From assembly GCA_963733845.1 (NCBI GenBank), contig CAVTEM010000011.1:124001-188000 (forward strand): DNA of 64,000 nt. Direction: 5' to 3'. Positions 26,316 through 34,224 of this stretch are shown here, one piece after another. The stretch comes from DATFQE01 sp963733845 (lineage in GTDB: Bacteria; Actinomycetota; Thermoleophilia; Gaiellales; Gaiellaceae). The position numbers and the translations under genes are program-made. Position 1 is the stretch's first letter, and each line of letters starts with the position of its first letter. The notes under the pieces were generated by a model. It was not told where the DNA came from. It searched no databases and worked only from the letters and a program-made list of their open reading frames with translations.

Positions 26316-26612
26316 GTGTTTCGAGCTGCCGCCGTCGCAGCCCGGAGTGCGGCTCAATGGTCGGCCCCACCATGCGCAGCCGCGCTGCCCGTGGCCTTAG
26401 CTCAGGCGCCTGACGCCGACGCCGCCGAGCAGTTCGTCCTCGTCTCGAGTTGCGGGCCCCCGCGCCCGCGCAGTCCGGCCCTCCGGGGGCCTCCGGGGCC
26501 TCAGGGCTCCCCCGGCCTACCGGGTTCCCCCGGCTCTGACGCCGCATACGGACCCCCGGGGCCGCCGGACCACCCCGGCGCACGTGCCCGTGCGCCGGCG
26601 CGCCTCGCCTAG
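26316..26612 (+). CDS. Small secreted collagen-like (Gly-X-Y) protein
   Basis: Possible 98-aa protein from GTG 26316. An Ala-rich N-terminal segment ending in ALPVALAQA could be a signal peptide. A linker with one Cys follows, then a run of Gly-X-Y triplets (GPPGPQGSPGLPGSPGSD, interrupted by AAY, then GPPGPP) and a basic Ala/Arg tail. Bacterial collagen-like proteins are usually extracellular. The gene is supported by the triplet pattern and the gap it fills, not by homology I can name. It ends just before the mutase promoter. Confidence 0.42.
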   Translation: MFRAAAVAARSAAQWSAPPCAAALPVALAQAPDADAAEQFVLVSSCGPPRPRSPALRGPPGPQGSPGLPGSPGSDAAYGPPGPPDHPGARARAPARLA

Positions 26613-26621
26613 ACTTGATGC
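26610..26621 (+). promoter_or_regulatory. Leaderless-type -10 box of the acyl-CoA mutase
   Basis: TAGACT at 26610-26615, 6 nt, then ATG 26622; no ribosome site. Confidence 0.6.
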
Positions 26622-28289
26622 ATGGCCACGACCGAGGATCGGCGCACGGATCCGCCAACCGAGGAGTGGAAGCGCGAGCTCTACGACGCCGTCCCTGAAC
26701 GGGAGGGCGAGCTCTTCTCGACCATCTCCGGGCTCGAGAACGAACCGCTCGCGACGCCTGACACCGTCGAGGTCGACTACGACCGCGACCTCGGCTATCC
26801 GGGCGTCTATCCCTTCACGCGCGGCGTCTATCCGTCCATGTACCGCGGGCGCCTCTGGACGATGCGCCAGTTCGCGGGCTTCGGCACCGCCGAGGAGACG
26901 AACGAGCGCTTCCGCTACCTGCTCGATCACGGCCAGACCGGCCTCTCGACTGCTTTCGACATGCCCACGCTGATGGGCCTCGACTCCGACCACGACCGCT
27001 CGCTGGGCGAGGTCGGCCGCGAAGGCGTGGCCGTCGACTCTCTCGACGACATGGAGACCCTCTTCGCGGGCATCCCGCTCGACCAGGTCTCGACGTCGAT
27101 GACGATCAACTCGCCGGCCGCGATGCTGCTGGCGTTCTACGTCTGCGTCGGCGAGGAGCAGGGCGTCTCGCGCGACCAGCTCCGAGGGACGATCCAGACG
27201 GACATCCTGAAGGAGTACATCGCGCAGAAGGAGTGGATCTTCCCGCCCGAGCCGTCGATGCGGCTCGTCACGGACATGGTCGAGTTCTGCGCGCGGGAGA
27301 TGCCCAAGTGGCACCCCATCTCGATCTCCGGCTACCACATTCGCGAGGCGGGCTCGACGGCCGCCCAGGAGCTCGCGTTCACGCTCATGGACGGGTTCAC
27401 CTACGTGGAGTGGGCGCTCGAGCGCGGCCTCGAGATCGACGACTTCGCCCCGCGGCTGTCCTTCTTCTTCAACGCGCACCTGGACTTCTTCGAGGAGATC
27501 GCCAAGTACCGCGCCGCGCGCCGGATCTGGGCCAGGGAGCTCCGCGACCGCTACGGGGCGAAAGACCAGCGCTCGCTGCTGATGCGCTTCCACACGCAGA
27601 CCGCAGGGGTCTCGCTGACCGCGCAGCAGCCCGAGGTGAACATCGTCCGCACGGCGATCGAGGCCCTGGCCGCGGTGCTGGGCGGCACGCAGAGCCTGCA
27701 CACGAACTCGTTCGACGAGGCGCTGGCGCTTCCGACGGAGGACGCGGTGCGGATCGCCCTGCGCACCCAGCAGGTGATCGCGCACGAGACGGGCGTGGTC
27801 AACTCGATCGACCCGCTGGGCGGCTCCTGGTTCCTCGAGGAGCTGACGAACCGGCTCGAGGGGGAGGCCTACGACTACTTCGAGCGAATCCGCAAGCTCG
27901 GCGGCGTGATCCCGGCGATCAAGGAGAACTTCTTCCAGCGCGAGATCGCGGAGGCCTCGTTCCGCTACCAGTCCGAGGTCGAGGCGAAGCAGCGGGTGAT
28001 CGTCGGCGTCAACAAGTACGCGCTCGAGGAGGACACGTCGGTCGAGATCCTGCGCATCGACCCCGCGCTCGAGCAGAGGCAGATCGACCGGGTGCAGGCC
28101 CTCCGCGCCCGCCGCGACTCCGCGACGGTCGAGGCCTCGCTCACGGCGCTGAAGCAGGGCGCCGCGCGCGACGGCGTCAACCTGATGCCGCTGATCGTGG
28201 ACGCCTCGCGCGCGTACGTGACGATGGGCGAGATGTGCGACGCGCTCCGCGAGGTCTGGGGCGTGTGGCGCGAGACACCGGTCTTCTAG
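26622..28289 (+). CDS. icmA: B12-dependent acyl-CoA mutase large subunit, isobutyryl-CoA-mutase type
   Basis: Substrate-binding TIM-barrel subunit (555 aa) of an adenosylcobalamin carbon-skeleton mutase; the B12-binding half is the separate gene at 31235. Conserved family residues include Tyr70, Met73, Arg77, Thr80 and Arg82 (YPSMYRGRLWTMRQFAGFG) and His239 (SGYHIREAGST). Two residues that define methylmalonyl-CoA mutase differ. Tyr89 of MCM is Phe84 here, and Arg207 of MCM, which holds the substrate carboxylate, is Gln202 (DILKEYIAQKEW). Phe and Gln are the isobutyryl-CoA mutase pair. Ala111 stands where 2-hydroxyisobutyryl-CoA mutase has Asp. So isobutyryl/butyryl-CoA isomerisation is predicted, not methylmalonyl-CoA. 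Automated annotation would likely say MCM. Confidence 0.82.
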   Translation: MATTEDRRTDPPTEEWKRELYDAVPEREGELFSTISGLENEPLATPDTVEVDYDRDLGYPGVYPFTRGVYPSMYRGRLWTMRQFAGFGTAEETNERFRYLLDHGQTGLSTAFDMPTLMGLDSDHDRSLGEVGREGVAVDSLDDMETLFAGIPLDQVSTSMTINSPAAMLLAFYVCVGEEQGVSRDQLRGTIQTDILKEYIAQKEWIFPPEPSMRLVTDMVEFCAREMPKWHPISISGYHIREAGSTAAQELAFTLMDGFTYVEWALERGLEIDDFAPRLSFFFNAHLDFFEEIAKYRAARRIWARELRDRYGAKDQRSLLMRFHTQTAGVSLTAQQPEVNIVRTAIEALAAVLGGTQSLHTNSFDEALALPTEDAVRIALRTQQVIAHETGVVNSIDPLGGSWFLEELTNRLEGEAYDYFERIRKLGGVIPAIKENFFQREIAEASFRYQSEVEAKQRVIVGVNKYALEEDTSVEILRIDPALEQRQIDRVQALRARRDSATVEASLTALKQGAARDGVNLMPLIVDASRAYVTMGEMCDALREVWGVWRETPVF

Positions 28290-28333
28290 CACTCTTTTAA
28301 CCGGGCGCTAACTCAACCGCCGAAAAGCTCGTC

Positions 28334-28346
28334 TAATCTGTTTCGA
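28334..28346 (+). promoter_or_regulatory. Leaderless-type -10 box of the first anchored paralogue
   Basis: TAATCT at 28334-28339, 7 nt, then GTG 28347. Confidence 0.5.
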
Positions 28347-28898
28347 GTGAGCAAGCTGCGCTCAACATTGACCTCGCGCAAGTTCAATCTCGCGCTCCCC
28401 TGGATCGCCGGACTCGTGCTGGCGATCGGCGTCGCCGCGTTCGTGCAGTCCCGCACGGACACCGACAAGCCGAAGGAGACGTTCGAGAGCGGGCAGGTGG
28501 ACGACCGCTCGAAGCAGCAGAAGTCGGTGCCCGTGCCGACGGAGGCGCGCAAGGCCGCCGTGACGTTCCTCACAACTGCGGTAGCTCGCCAGAACCTCGC
28601 CAAGGCGTGGACGGTCGCAGGCCCCGGCATCAAGGCCGGCCAGACCTACAAGAGCTGGCTGAAGGGCAACATCCCGGTCGTTCCGTACCCGGGCGAGTCC
28701 ATGGACAAGGCGCCGATCAAGGTCGACTGGTCCTATCCGAACTCGATCGGGCTCTCGGTCGCACTCCTGCCGAAGAAGGGCGCCGGCGAGAAGCCGCAGG
28801 TCTTCAACATGGAGCTGAAGAAGTCCGGCAACCGCTGGCTCGTCGACTCCTGGGTGCCCTACGCACCGCCCGCGGTCCCGGCCGACCTGAGCCAGTAG
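28347..28898 (+). CDS. Membrane-anchored extracytoplasmic protein, paralogue 1 of 3
   Basis: A 183-aa protein: a short cytoplasmic N-terminus, one helix (WIAGLVLAIGVAAFVQ, about residues 19-35), a Lys/Asp-rich linker and a domain of about 110 aa outside the membrane. The domain has helices EARKAAVTFLTTAVARQNLAKAW, the motif SWLKGNIPVVPYP, strands IGLSVALLPKKG and FNMELKK, and ends GNRWLVDSWVPY. The two following genes share this architecture, so it is the first of a tandem family. An NTF2-like fold is plausible but not demonstrated. Function unknown. Confidence 0.75.
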   Translation: MSKLRSTLTSRKFNLALPWIAGLVLAIGVAAFVQSRTDTDKPKETFESGQVDDRSKQQKSVPVPTEARKAAVTFLTTAVARQNLAKAWTVAGPGIKAGQTYKSWLKGNIPVVPYPGESMDKAPIKVDWSYPNSIGLSVALLPKKGAGEKPQVFNMELKKSGNRWLVDSWVPYAPPAVPADLSQ

Positions 28899-28922
28899 CC
28901 CGAGGCCGCCCGAGGGCATCAC

Positions 28923-28935
28923 TAGGGTCCGGCCG
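28923..28935 (+). promoter_or_regulatory. Leaderless-type -10 box of the second anchored paralogue
   Basis: TAGGGT at 28923-28928, 7 nt, then GTG 28936. Confidence 0.5.
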
Positions 28936-29727
28936 GTGGAGATCGTCTCGTCACCACGCCGGCGTCGGCGTCTCGCCTGGGGCGGAGCTGCTCTGGCGAT
29001 CGTCGGGGGGCTCGTCGCGGTCGGCGTGATCTGGCCGAACACGGCCGACAAGGCGCCCACCGCGCTGGAGCCCGGCGCGCCGCAGGTGTACCACGAGCCG
29101 AAGCCGATCAAGCTGACGAACACGTCGCGCGCGGAGGCGCTCGCGACGGCCGCGAACTTCGTCAAGACCGCCGTGGCCCGGGAGCACGTCGAGCGCTCGT
29201 GGCTGCTCGCAAGCCCCGGGCTCAAGCAGGGCTTCACGCGCAAGGAGTGGAGCCTGGGCGAGATCCCGGTCGTGCCGTATCCGGTCGCGCAGGCTCGGTG
29301 GAAGCTCGACTACGCCTACGCCGACGCGCTCGGGCTGCAGGTGCTGCTGTTTCCGAAGCCGGGCTCGGGGATGCGTCCCAACCTGTTTCTGATGGAGCTC
29401 AAGCCGACGGGCGATGCGGCGCACCGGCGCTGGCTCGTGGACTCCTGGACGCCGAGCGGCGTCGCCAACCCCGCGTTGCAGGCGCCCGCGGCGCCGGCGG
29501 GGCGCGGCGGCGGCTCCGGCGCCGCCGGAGTTCCCTCGCTCGACCCGCAGGTCGTTGGCAACACACAGAGCAGGCTGGGAGCGGCCTGGCTGTTCCTCCC
29601 CCTCACACTCTTCGCGATCGTCCCGATCGTGCTGGGGATCTTCGCCCTCCGCAGTTGGCGCCGTTCGCGCCGCGCGGAGCGCGAGTACCGTGAGCACGCT
29701 GCACGCCGGGCGGGCCTGTCGCCCTGA
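28936..29727 (+). CDS. Membrane-anchored extracytoplasmic protein, paralogue 2 of 3
   Basis: A 263-aa protein. A basic N-terminus (PRRRRRLAW) and one helix lead to an outside domain homologous to its neighbours (KTAVAREHVERSWLLASPGL, EWSLGEIPVVPYP, LGLQVLLFPKPG, RRWLVDSWTP). A Gly/Ala/Pro linker follows, then a second helix (LFLPLTLFAIVPIVLGIFAL) and a highly basic cytoplasmic tail (RSWRRSRRAEREYREH). Paralogue 1 lacks the second helix. The stop overlaps the probable start of paralogue 3, so 2 and 3 form an operon. Function unknown. Confidence 0.78.
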   Translation: MEIVSSPRRRRRLAWGGAALAIVGGLVAVGVIWPNTADKAPTALEPGAPQVYHEPKPIKLTNTSRAEALATAANFVKTAVAREHVERSWLLASPGLKQGFTRKEWSLGEIPVVPYPVAQARWKLDYAYADALGLQVLLFPKPGSGMRPNLFLMELKPTGDAAHRRWLVDSWTPSGVANPALQAPAAPAGRGGGSGAAGVPSLDPQVVGNTQSRLGAAWLFLPLTLFAIVPIVLGIFALRSWRRSRRAEREYREHAARRAGLSP

Positions 29728-30486
29728 TCGACTGGCTCCGCAGCTACTTCTCCTCCTACAAACGTCGCCGCCGGGCGGCGTGGCTGGGAGGGCTGGTCGT
29801 GGTCGCGGCCCTGATCGGCGTGCTCGTGACGATGCTGCCGAGCCCGAAGTCGAGGCGGGTCGACGAGCTGGAGCCCGGCGAGGCACAGGTGTACACGCCA
29901 CCGAAGCCGATCCGGCTGACGCCGGCGATGCGCCGTGAGATCGACGTGATCGTCGACGAGTTCGTCCGCGCCGCTGTCCTGCGCCGCGACATCCCGCGCT
30001 CGTGGGAGCTCGCCGCGCCCGACCTGCGCGTCGGGCTACACGCACGCCGAGTGGCTGAAGGGCGAGCTGCCGGTCTTCCCGTTCCCGGCCGACCCGGAGC
30101 GCACCGTGTGGGACCTCGACTACGCAGACGAGCTCGAGGTTGCGCTCAACGTCACGCTCGTACCCAGGAAGGGCGTGGACGACCCGCCGGAGGTCTTCGG
30201 CGTCTCGCTCGCGCCCGTCCGTCGCGCCGGCGCGCGCCGCTGGCTCGTGGCCGCATGGCTCCCGCGCGGAAGCGTGTCGCAGCCTCAGGCGGCGCTCGGC
30301 GAGACCGCGCCCCCGCCGCCGCAGACCATGACGCCCGAGGAGCGCGAGGCCGTGCGCCGGGCGTCAGAGGGGCAGATCGACCGCGTCTGGTGGCTGGTCC
30401 CCGCCGGCATTCTGGCCCTGATCGTGCTGGGCCCGATCACGTATTTCGCCGTCCTGAGGCTGCGCAGCTCGTTGCGGAAGAGCTAG
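29724..30486 (+). CDS. Membrane-anchored extracytoplasmic protein, paralogue 3 of 3 (frameshifted)
   Basis: About 254 aa after repair of one shift near 30035 (DLRVG then YTHAEW). Architecture equals paralogue 2: basic N-terminus (YKRRRRAAW), helix (LVVVAALIGVLVTM), outside domain with EWLKGELPVFPFP, LEVALNVTLVPRKG and RRWLVAAWLP, linker, second helix (LVPAGILALIVLGPITYF), short basic tail. No ATG, GTG or TTG precedes the KRRRR segment in frame. A CTG at 29724 overlapping the upstream TGA is the best candidate start; GTG 29799 would cut into the helix. Convergent with, and overlapping by 4 nt, the next gene. Confidence 0.72.
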
Positions 30487-31217
30487 GTCAGGTCGATCTC
30501 GAGGCCGTCGTAGGCGAGCTCGAGACCCTGGGCGACCGGTAGCTCCTGGGGGCGGTGCGTGAGCAGCAGCCGCTCCGCGCCCGACGCCTCGAACGCGGCG
30601 ACGGCCTCCTCCACCGAGAGGTGGCCGCGCGGCTCGCCGTCCAGCTCGGGGCGGTCCAGCGTCGCCTCGCACACGAACAGGTCACAACCCCGTGCGAGCT
30701 CCGCCAGCCGCTCGCTCGGGCCCGAATCGCCGGAGTACGCGAGGCTGCGGTCGCCGTTCGTCACGCGGAAGCCGTACGTCTGCAGGGTGTAGTGCGGCAG
30801 CCGCAGTGCGCAGACCTCCAGCCCGGCGGCCTGGAACGGCTCGCCTTCGGCGTACTCGCGGACGCGGAACGTCTGCTCGAACATGTCGGGCATCCCGAGC
30901 CGCGTGCCGAGCGCGCGCAGCTCGTCTCGTCCGTCGGGCGGAACCCACAGCTCGGGCGGGTCCTCCTCGCGTGCGGGCCCGACCATCAGGCCCCACACCC
31001 ACGGCACGAGATCGCCCCAGTGGTCGAGGTGGAAGTGGCTGACCACGATCGCGTCGACCTCGGGCCAGCCGTTCTGCGCGTGCTGCTCGCGCAGCCGGGC
31101 CAGTACGCCGGGCCCACAGTCGAGCAGCAGGCGTCCCGGCCCCTCGATCAGATACCCGGACTGGGCCCCGCCGGGGTTCGGCCACGCTGGGGACGACCCC
31201 ACGACGGTCAATTTCAC
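30483..31217 (-). CDS. Metallo-beta-lactamase-fold hydrolase
   Basis: A 244-aa metal-dependent hydrolase from GTG 31217 (MKLTVVGSSPAWPNPGGAQS). The metal-binding signature is SHFHLDHWGD near residue 65. It is followed by LPHYTLQTYGFRV, a YSGDSGPSE Asp/Ser motif, CEAT and LLTHRPQE. This pattern matches the RNase Z/AtsA-like subgroup of MBL proteins with broad phosphodiester or ester substrates; the real substrate is unknown. Divergent from the mutase small subunit with only 17 bp between starts, suggesting co-regulation. Confidence 0.85.
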   Translation of the reverse strand: MKLTVVGSSPAWPNPGGAQSGYLIEGPGRLLLDCGPGVLARLREQHAQNGWPEVDAIVVSHFHLDHWGDLVPWVWGLMVGPAREEDPPELWVPPDGRDELRALGTRLGMPDMFEQTFRVREYAEGEPFQAAGLEVCALRLPHYTLQTYGFRVTNGDRSLAYSGDSGPSERLAELARGCDLFVCEATLDRPELDGEPRGHLSVEEAVAAFEASGAERLLLTHRPQELPVAQGLELAYDGLEIDLT

Positions 31218-31234
31218 ATTCCTATACTGCCCGA
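31218..31234. promoter_or_regulatory. Overlapping divergent promoter, mutase small subunit / MBL hydrolase
   Basis: The 17-bp gap carries TATACT (31223-31228), 6 nt before ATG 31235 on the plus strand. The same bases read on the minus strand as TATAGG (31226-31221), 3 nt before GTG 31217. One A/T patch may thus serve both directions; the minus-strand box is poorer. Confidence 0.5.
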
Positions 31235-31637
31235 ATGGCGGCGAAGATTCGTGTTGTGATCGCAAAGCCGGGTCTCGACGGCCACGATCGCGGGGCGAAG
31301 ATCATCGCTCGTGCGCTGCGCGACGCAGGCATGGAGGTGATCTACACGGGCCTCCACCAGACCCCGGACCAGATCGTGGAGACCGCGATCCAGGAGGACG
31401 CGGACGCGGTCGGGATCTCGATTCTGTCCGGTGCGCACATGACGCTCGTGCCGCGGATCCTCGACGGCCTCCGGGAGAACGGGGCAGAGGACGTACTGGT
31501 CGATCGTCGGCGGGACGATCCCGCGCGAGGACGCCGACGACCTCAAGCAGCAGGGCGTCGCCGAGATCTTCACGCCCGGAGCGCCGACCGCCGAGATCGT
31601 CGAGTTCCTGCGCGACCGGGTCGGGGCCGCGACATAG
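31235..31637 (+). CDS. icmB: B12-binding small subunit of acyl-CoA mutase (one frameshift)
   Basis: Cobalamin-binding Rossmann-like subunit, about 134 aa, the length of IcmB/McmA2-type small subunits. The lower-axial-ligand motif DxHxxG is KPGLDGHDRGAK near residue 15. VGISILSGAHMTLVPRI follows, and after one extra base near 31496 comes the second B12 loop IVGGTIPREDADDLKQQGV with the C-terminal FTPGAPTAEIVEFLRDRV. It pairs with the large subunit at 26622, from which it is separated by five genes. Methylmalonyl enzymes use the same domain, so this subunit does not define substrate. Confidence 0.88.
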
Positions 31638-31645
31638 CCGTCGGG

Positions 31646-32407
31646 CTGGAACGCAGCGACGGCGTCGCCGTCGTCACCGTGGATCGCCCCGACGCGCTGA
31701 ACGCGCTGAACCTCGAGACGTTGACGGAGCTGCGCGATCGCCTGCGCGAGCTGGCCGACGACCCGGAGACCCGGGTCGTGGTCCTCACGGGCGCGGGCGA
31801 GAAGGCGTTCATCGCGGGCGCCGACATCAAGTACATGAGCGGCCTCGGCGTCGAGGAGGCGCAGGCCTGGGGCGCGCTCGGCCACGAGGCGGCGCGGCTG
31901 CTCGAGACGATGTCCAAGCCGACGATCGCCGCGATCAACGGCTTCGCGCTCGGCGGCGGCTGCGAGCTCGCGCTGGCCTGCGACCTGCGCTACGCGTCGA
32001 CCGCCGCGAAGCTCGGCCAGCCGGAGATCAACCTCGGGATCATCCCGGGCTGGGGCGGCACCCAGCGGCTGGCACGGGCGTCGACGCTCGGGTTCGCGAA
32101 AGAGCTGATCCTGACGGGACGCCTGGTCGGGGCGGAGGAAGCACTGGAGCGCGGCCTCGTGAACGCGGTCTACGAGCCGGGCGAACTGATCGAGAAGACT
32201 CTGGCGGTGGCGACGGCGCTGGCAGCGAAAGGGCCGATCGCGCTCGCCGTGGCCAAGGAGGCGATCAACCGCGCACTCGGGGGCGACCACGCCTCCAACC
32301 TCGAGCGCGAGGGGGAGCGTTTCGGCGAGCTCTTCGCGAGCGAGGACGCGAAGGAGGGCCTGACCGCCTTCATCGAGAAGCGCGATCCCGCCTTCCGCGG
32401 CCGCTAG
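31646..32407 (+). CDS. Enoyl-CoA hydratase/isomerase
   Basis: Crotonase-fold enzyme of about 253 aa that hydrates 2-enoyl-CoA. Motifs: DGVAVVTVDRPDALNALNL at the N-terminus, the CoA/oxyanion loop FIAGADIKYM, FALGGGCELALACDLRYAS with the first catalytic Glu region, and GQPEINLGIIPGWGGTQRL with the second Glu. It ends AFIEKRDPAFRGR. No ATG/GTG/TTG occurs in frame before the conserved N-terminus. CTG 31646, 8 nt after the icmB stop, is the best start I see, or a base is missing. Probably co-transcribed with icmB. Confidence 0.88.
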   Translation: MERSDGVAVVTVDRPDALNALNLETLTELRDRLRELADDPETRVVVLTGAGEKAFIAGADIKYMSGLGVEEAQAWGALGHEAARLLETMSKPTIAAINGFALGGGCELALACDLRYASTAAKLGQPEINLGIIPGWGGTQRLARASTLGFAKELILTGRLVGAEEALERGLVNAVYEPGELIEKTLAVATALAAKGPIALAVAKEAINRALGGDHASNLEREGERFGELFASEDAKEGLTAFIEKRDPAFRGR

Positions 32408-32426
32408 GACAGCGGCCGGCGCGAGC

Positions 32427-33398
32427 TCAGGCCTTCTTGACGGGAGGCGGCGGGAGCAGCTGCACCCGCTCCGCGACGAGTCCGCGGCCGAGCTGCGACC
32501 CGAGAGTCGAGAGCGCGGGCGCCGTCCAGACGACGAGCGGGTCGCCGCGCTTCAGCAGCTGGAGGTCCGGGAGAGCGAGGAAGCCGGCGCGAGTCTCGAA
32601 CACCGCTGTCTCGGGCACGGAGACGGTCGCGCCGCGGCCGTCGTGGTTGACCCGGATGCCGTTGGGATACGGCCGCGCCGTCTGGATCCGCACGCGCAGC
32701 TTGTCGGGGAGCACGGTGGAGACCACGGTCGCGCGCAGCGCGAGGCTGACCTGCGTGTTGGCCGGCGCCGTGTACAGGAGGCGCGGGACGCGGTTCAGCC
32801 AGCGATAGGGATTCGCCGCCGCACCGCCGCCCGGATGGCGTTCGAAGTGGAGATGGGGCTGGATCCCGTCGGCGTCGCCAGAGTCGCCCACGTAGGCGAT
32901 GTGCTGGCCGGCCTCGACTCGCTGTCCGCTCTTCAGGCCCTTGGCGAACGCGACTCCCGGGACGCACCTGCCCCGGTTGTCGTTCTTCATCGTCAGGTCG
33001 TTGTTGAGGTGGATGTAGACGTACTTGGCGCCACTGTCTCCGTACAGGTCGAGCATGCAGCCCCAGCCGCCGGATTTGAACTCGACCTCGCCGCTCTCGA
33101 CGGCGAGGGCGGGCGCCCAGCGCACCGACATGATGTCGGTGCCCTCATGGCGGCCCTGGTGGCGCGGCGCGCCGAAGTCGCTGATGTACCGCGCGGGGCC
33201 GAGCACCGGGAAGACGAACTTCGGTGCTGCCTGGGCGGGCTTCGTCGGCGCGGGGGGCAGTTCCGGCGGGAATGCCGCAGCCGACCCGGCGGTCAGGCCG
33301 AGAAGCAGGGTGAGGAAGAGACCTCGGGCTGTCGTCCGGTGGCTGATCGGGGAAGGCTCCGGTTCGGCGCGCTCGAAGGGCGGCACCCTAACAGACAC
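32427..33398 (-). CDS. M23-family (LytM-like) peptidase, secreted
   Basis: A 323-aa protein with a signal peptide (TARGLFLTLLLGLTAGSAAA, about residues 23-42), a Pro-rich linker and a LytM/M23 domain. The zinc ligands are in HEGTDIM (HxxxD) and PHLHFE (HxH). Insertions include a Cys pair (GGWGCML and GRCVP). The C-terminal 110 aa are an added beta domain (YPNGIRVNHDGRG and beyond). M23 enzymes cut peptidoglycan cross-bridges or act as regulators. GTG 33398 chosen; GTG 33386 is possible. Divergent from etfB. Confidence 0.85.
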   Translation of the reverse strand: MSVRVPPFERAEPEPSPISHRTTARGLFLTLLLGLTAGSAAAFPPELPPAPTKPAQAAPKFVFPVLGPARYISDFGAPRHQGRHEGTDIMSVRWAPALAVESGEVEFKSGGWGCMLDLYGDSGAKYVYIHLNNDLTMKNDNRGRCVPGVAFAKGLKSGQRVEAGQHIAYVGDSGDADGIQPHLHFERHPGGGAAANPYRWLNRVPRLLYTAPANTQVSLALRATVVSTVLPDKLRVRIQTARPYPNGIRVNHDGRGATVSVPETAVFETRAGFLALPDLQLLKRGDPLVVWTAPALSTLGSQLGRGLVAERVQLLPPPPVKKA

Positions 33399-33429
33399 TT
33401 CTGCTATCGGTCGTTCTGCACTCCCTCGT

Positions 33430-33444
33430 TAGAGTCCTCTCCCC
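33430..33444 (+). promoter_or_regulatory. Leaderless-type -10 box of etfB
   Basis: TAGAGT at 33430-33435, 9 nt, then ATG 33445. Confidence 0.5.
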
Positions 33445-34224
33445 ATGAAGATCGCCGTCTGCGTGAAGCAAGTCCCCGACGCGGCTGCTCCGAAGCGGCT
33501 CGACCCGGGGACGAAGCGCCTGGACCGCTCCGTCGAGGGAGCGATCAACCCGTTCGACGTGCACGCGGTCGAGGAGGCGCTCCGGATCAAGGAAGGCGGC
33601 GCCGGCGGCGAGGTGGTGCTCGTCTCGCTGGGCCCTGCGAAGGCCGCAGAGTCGCTGCGCAAGGCGCTGGCGATGGGTGCGGACCGCGTGGTGCTCGTGA
33701 GCGACGAGGCCGCCGCGGGCTCGGACCTGCTCGGTACCGCGAAGGCCCTGGCCGCTGCGCTGGAGCGCGAGGGCGCCGACCTGGTGCTGTTCGGCCAGCA
33801 AGCGAGCGACTCGGACGGCGCCGTGCTGTGGGCGGCCGTCGCTGAGAGGCTCCGCAGGCCGGTGATCTCCCAGGTGGCCGAGCTGACGCTCTCCGACGGC
33901 AAGGCGCGCGGCAAGCGCCAGACCGAGTTCGGCTACGACGTGATCGAGGCGCCGTTGCCCGCGGTGGTGGCCGTGTCCGACGCGATCAACGAGCCGCGCT
34001 ACCCGTCGCTCAAGGGGATCATGGGCGCGAAGTCGAAGCCTCAGGAGACCGTGTCGCTCTCCGACCTCGGTGTCGGCGGCGACGAGGTCGGCGAGGCGGG
34101 CAAGCGCACCGAGGTGTACGCGGTCGGCGAGCCGCCTGCTCGCGGCGACTCGCTGAAGATCGAGGACGACGGCGACGCCGCCCAGAAGATCGTCGACTAC
34201 CTCGCGGAACGGAAGCTGCTCTGA
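33445..34224 (+). CDS. etfB: Electron transfer flavoprotein beta subunit
   Basis: AMP-binding half of the ETF dimer that accepts electrons from acyl-CoA dehydrogenases. The 259-aa protein begins MKIAVCVKQVPDAAAPKRLD. It has INPFDVHAVEEALRIKE, LGPAKAAESLRKALAMGADR, LVLFGQQASDSDGAVLWAA (AMP site) and the C-terminal recognition-loop region EAPLPAVVAVSDAINEPRYPSL. Normal length. The stop overlaps the etfA start (TGATG). First gene of etfB-etfA-ETF-QO. Confidence 0.95.
   Translation: MKIAVCVKQVPDAAAPKRLDPGTKRLDRSVEGAINPFDVHAVEEALRIKEGGAGGEVVLVSLGPAKAAESLRKALAMGADRVVLVSDEAAAGSDLLGTAKALAAALEREGADLVLFGQQASDSDGAVLWAAVAERLRRPVISQVAELTLSDGKARGKRQTEFGYDVIEAPLPAVVAVSDAINEPRYPSLKGIMGAKSKPQETVSLSDLGVGGDEVGEAGKRTEVYAVGEPPARGDSLKIEDDGDAAQKIVDYLAERKLL

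Noticed and set aside
26622..28289. Methylmalonyl-CoA mutase
   Set aside because: Tyr89 and Arg207 of that enzyme are Phe and Gln here, so the carboxylate-binding site is missing.
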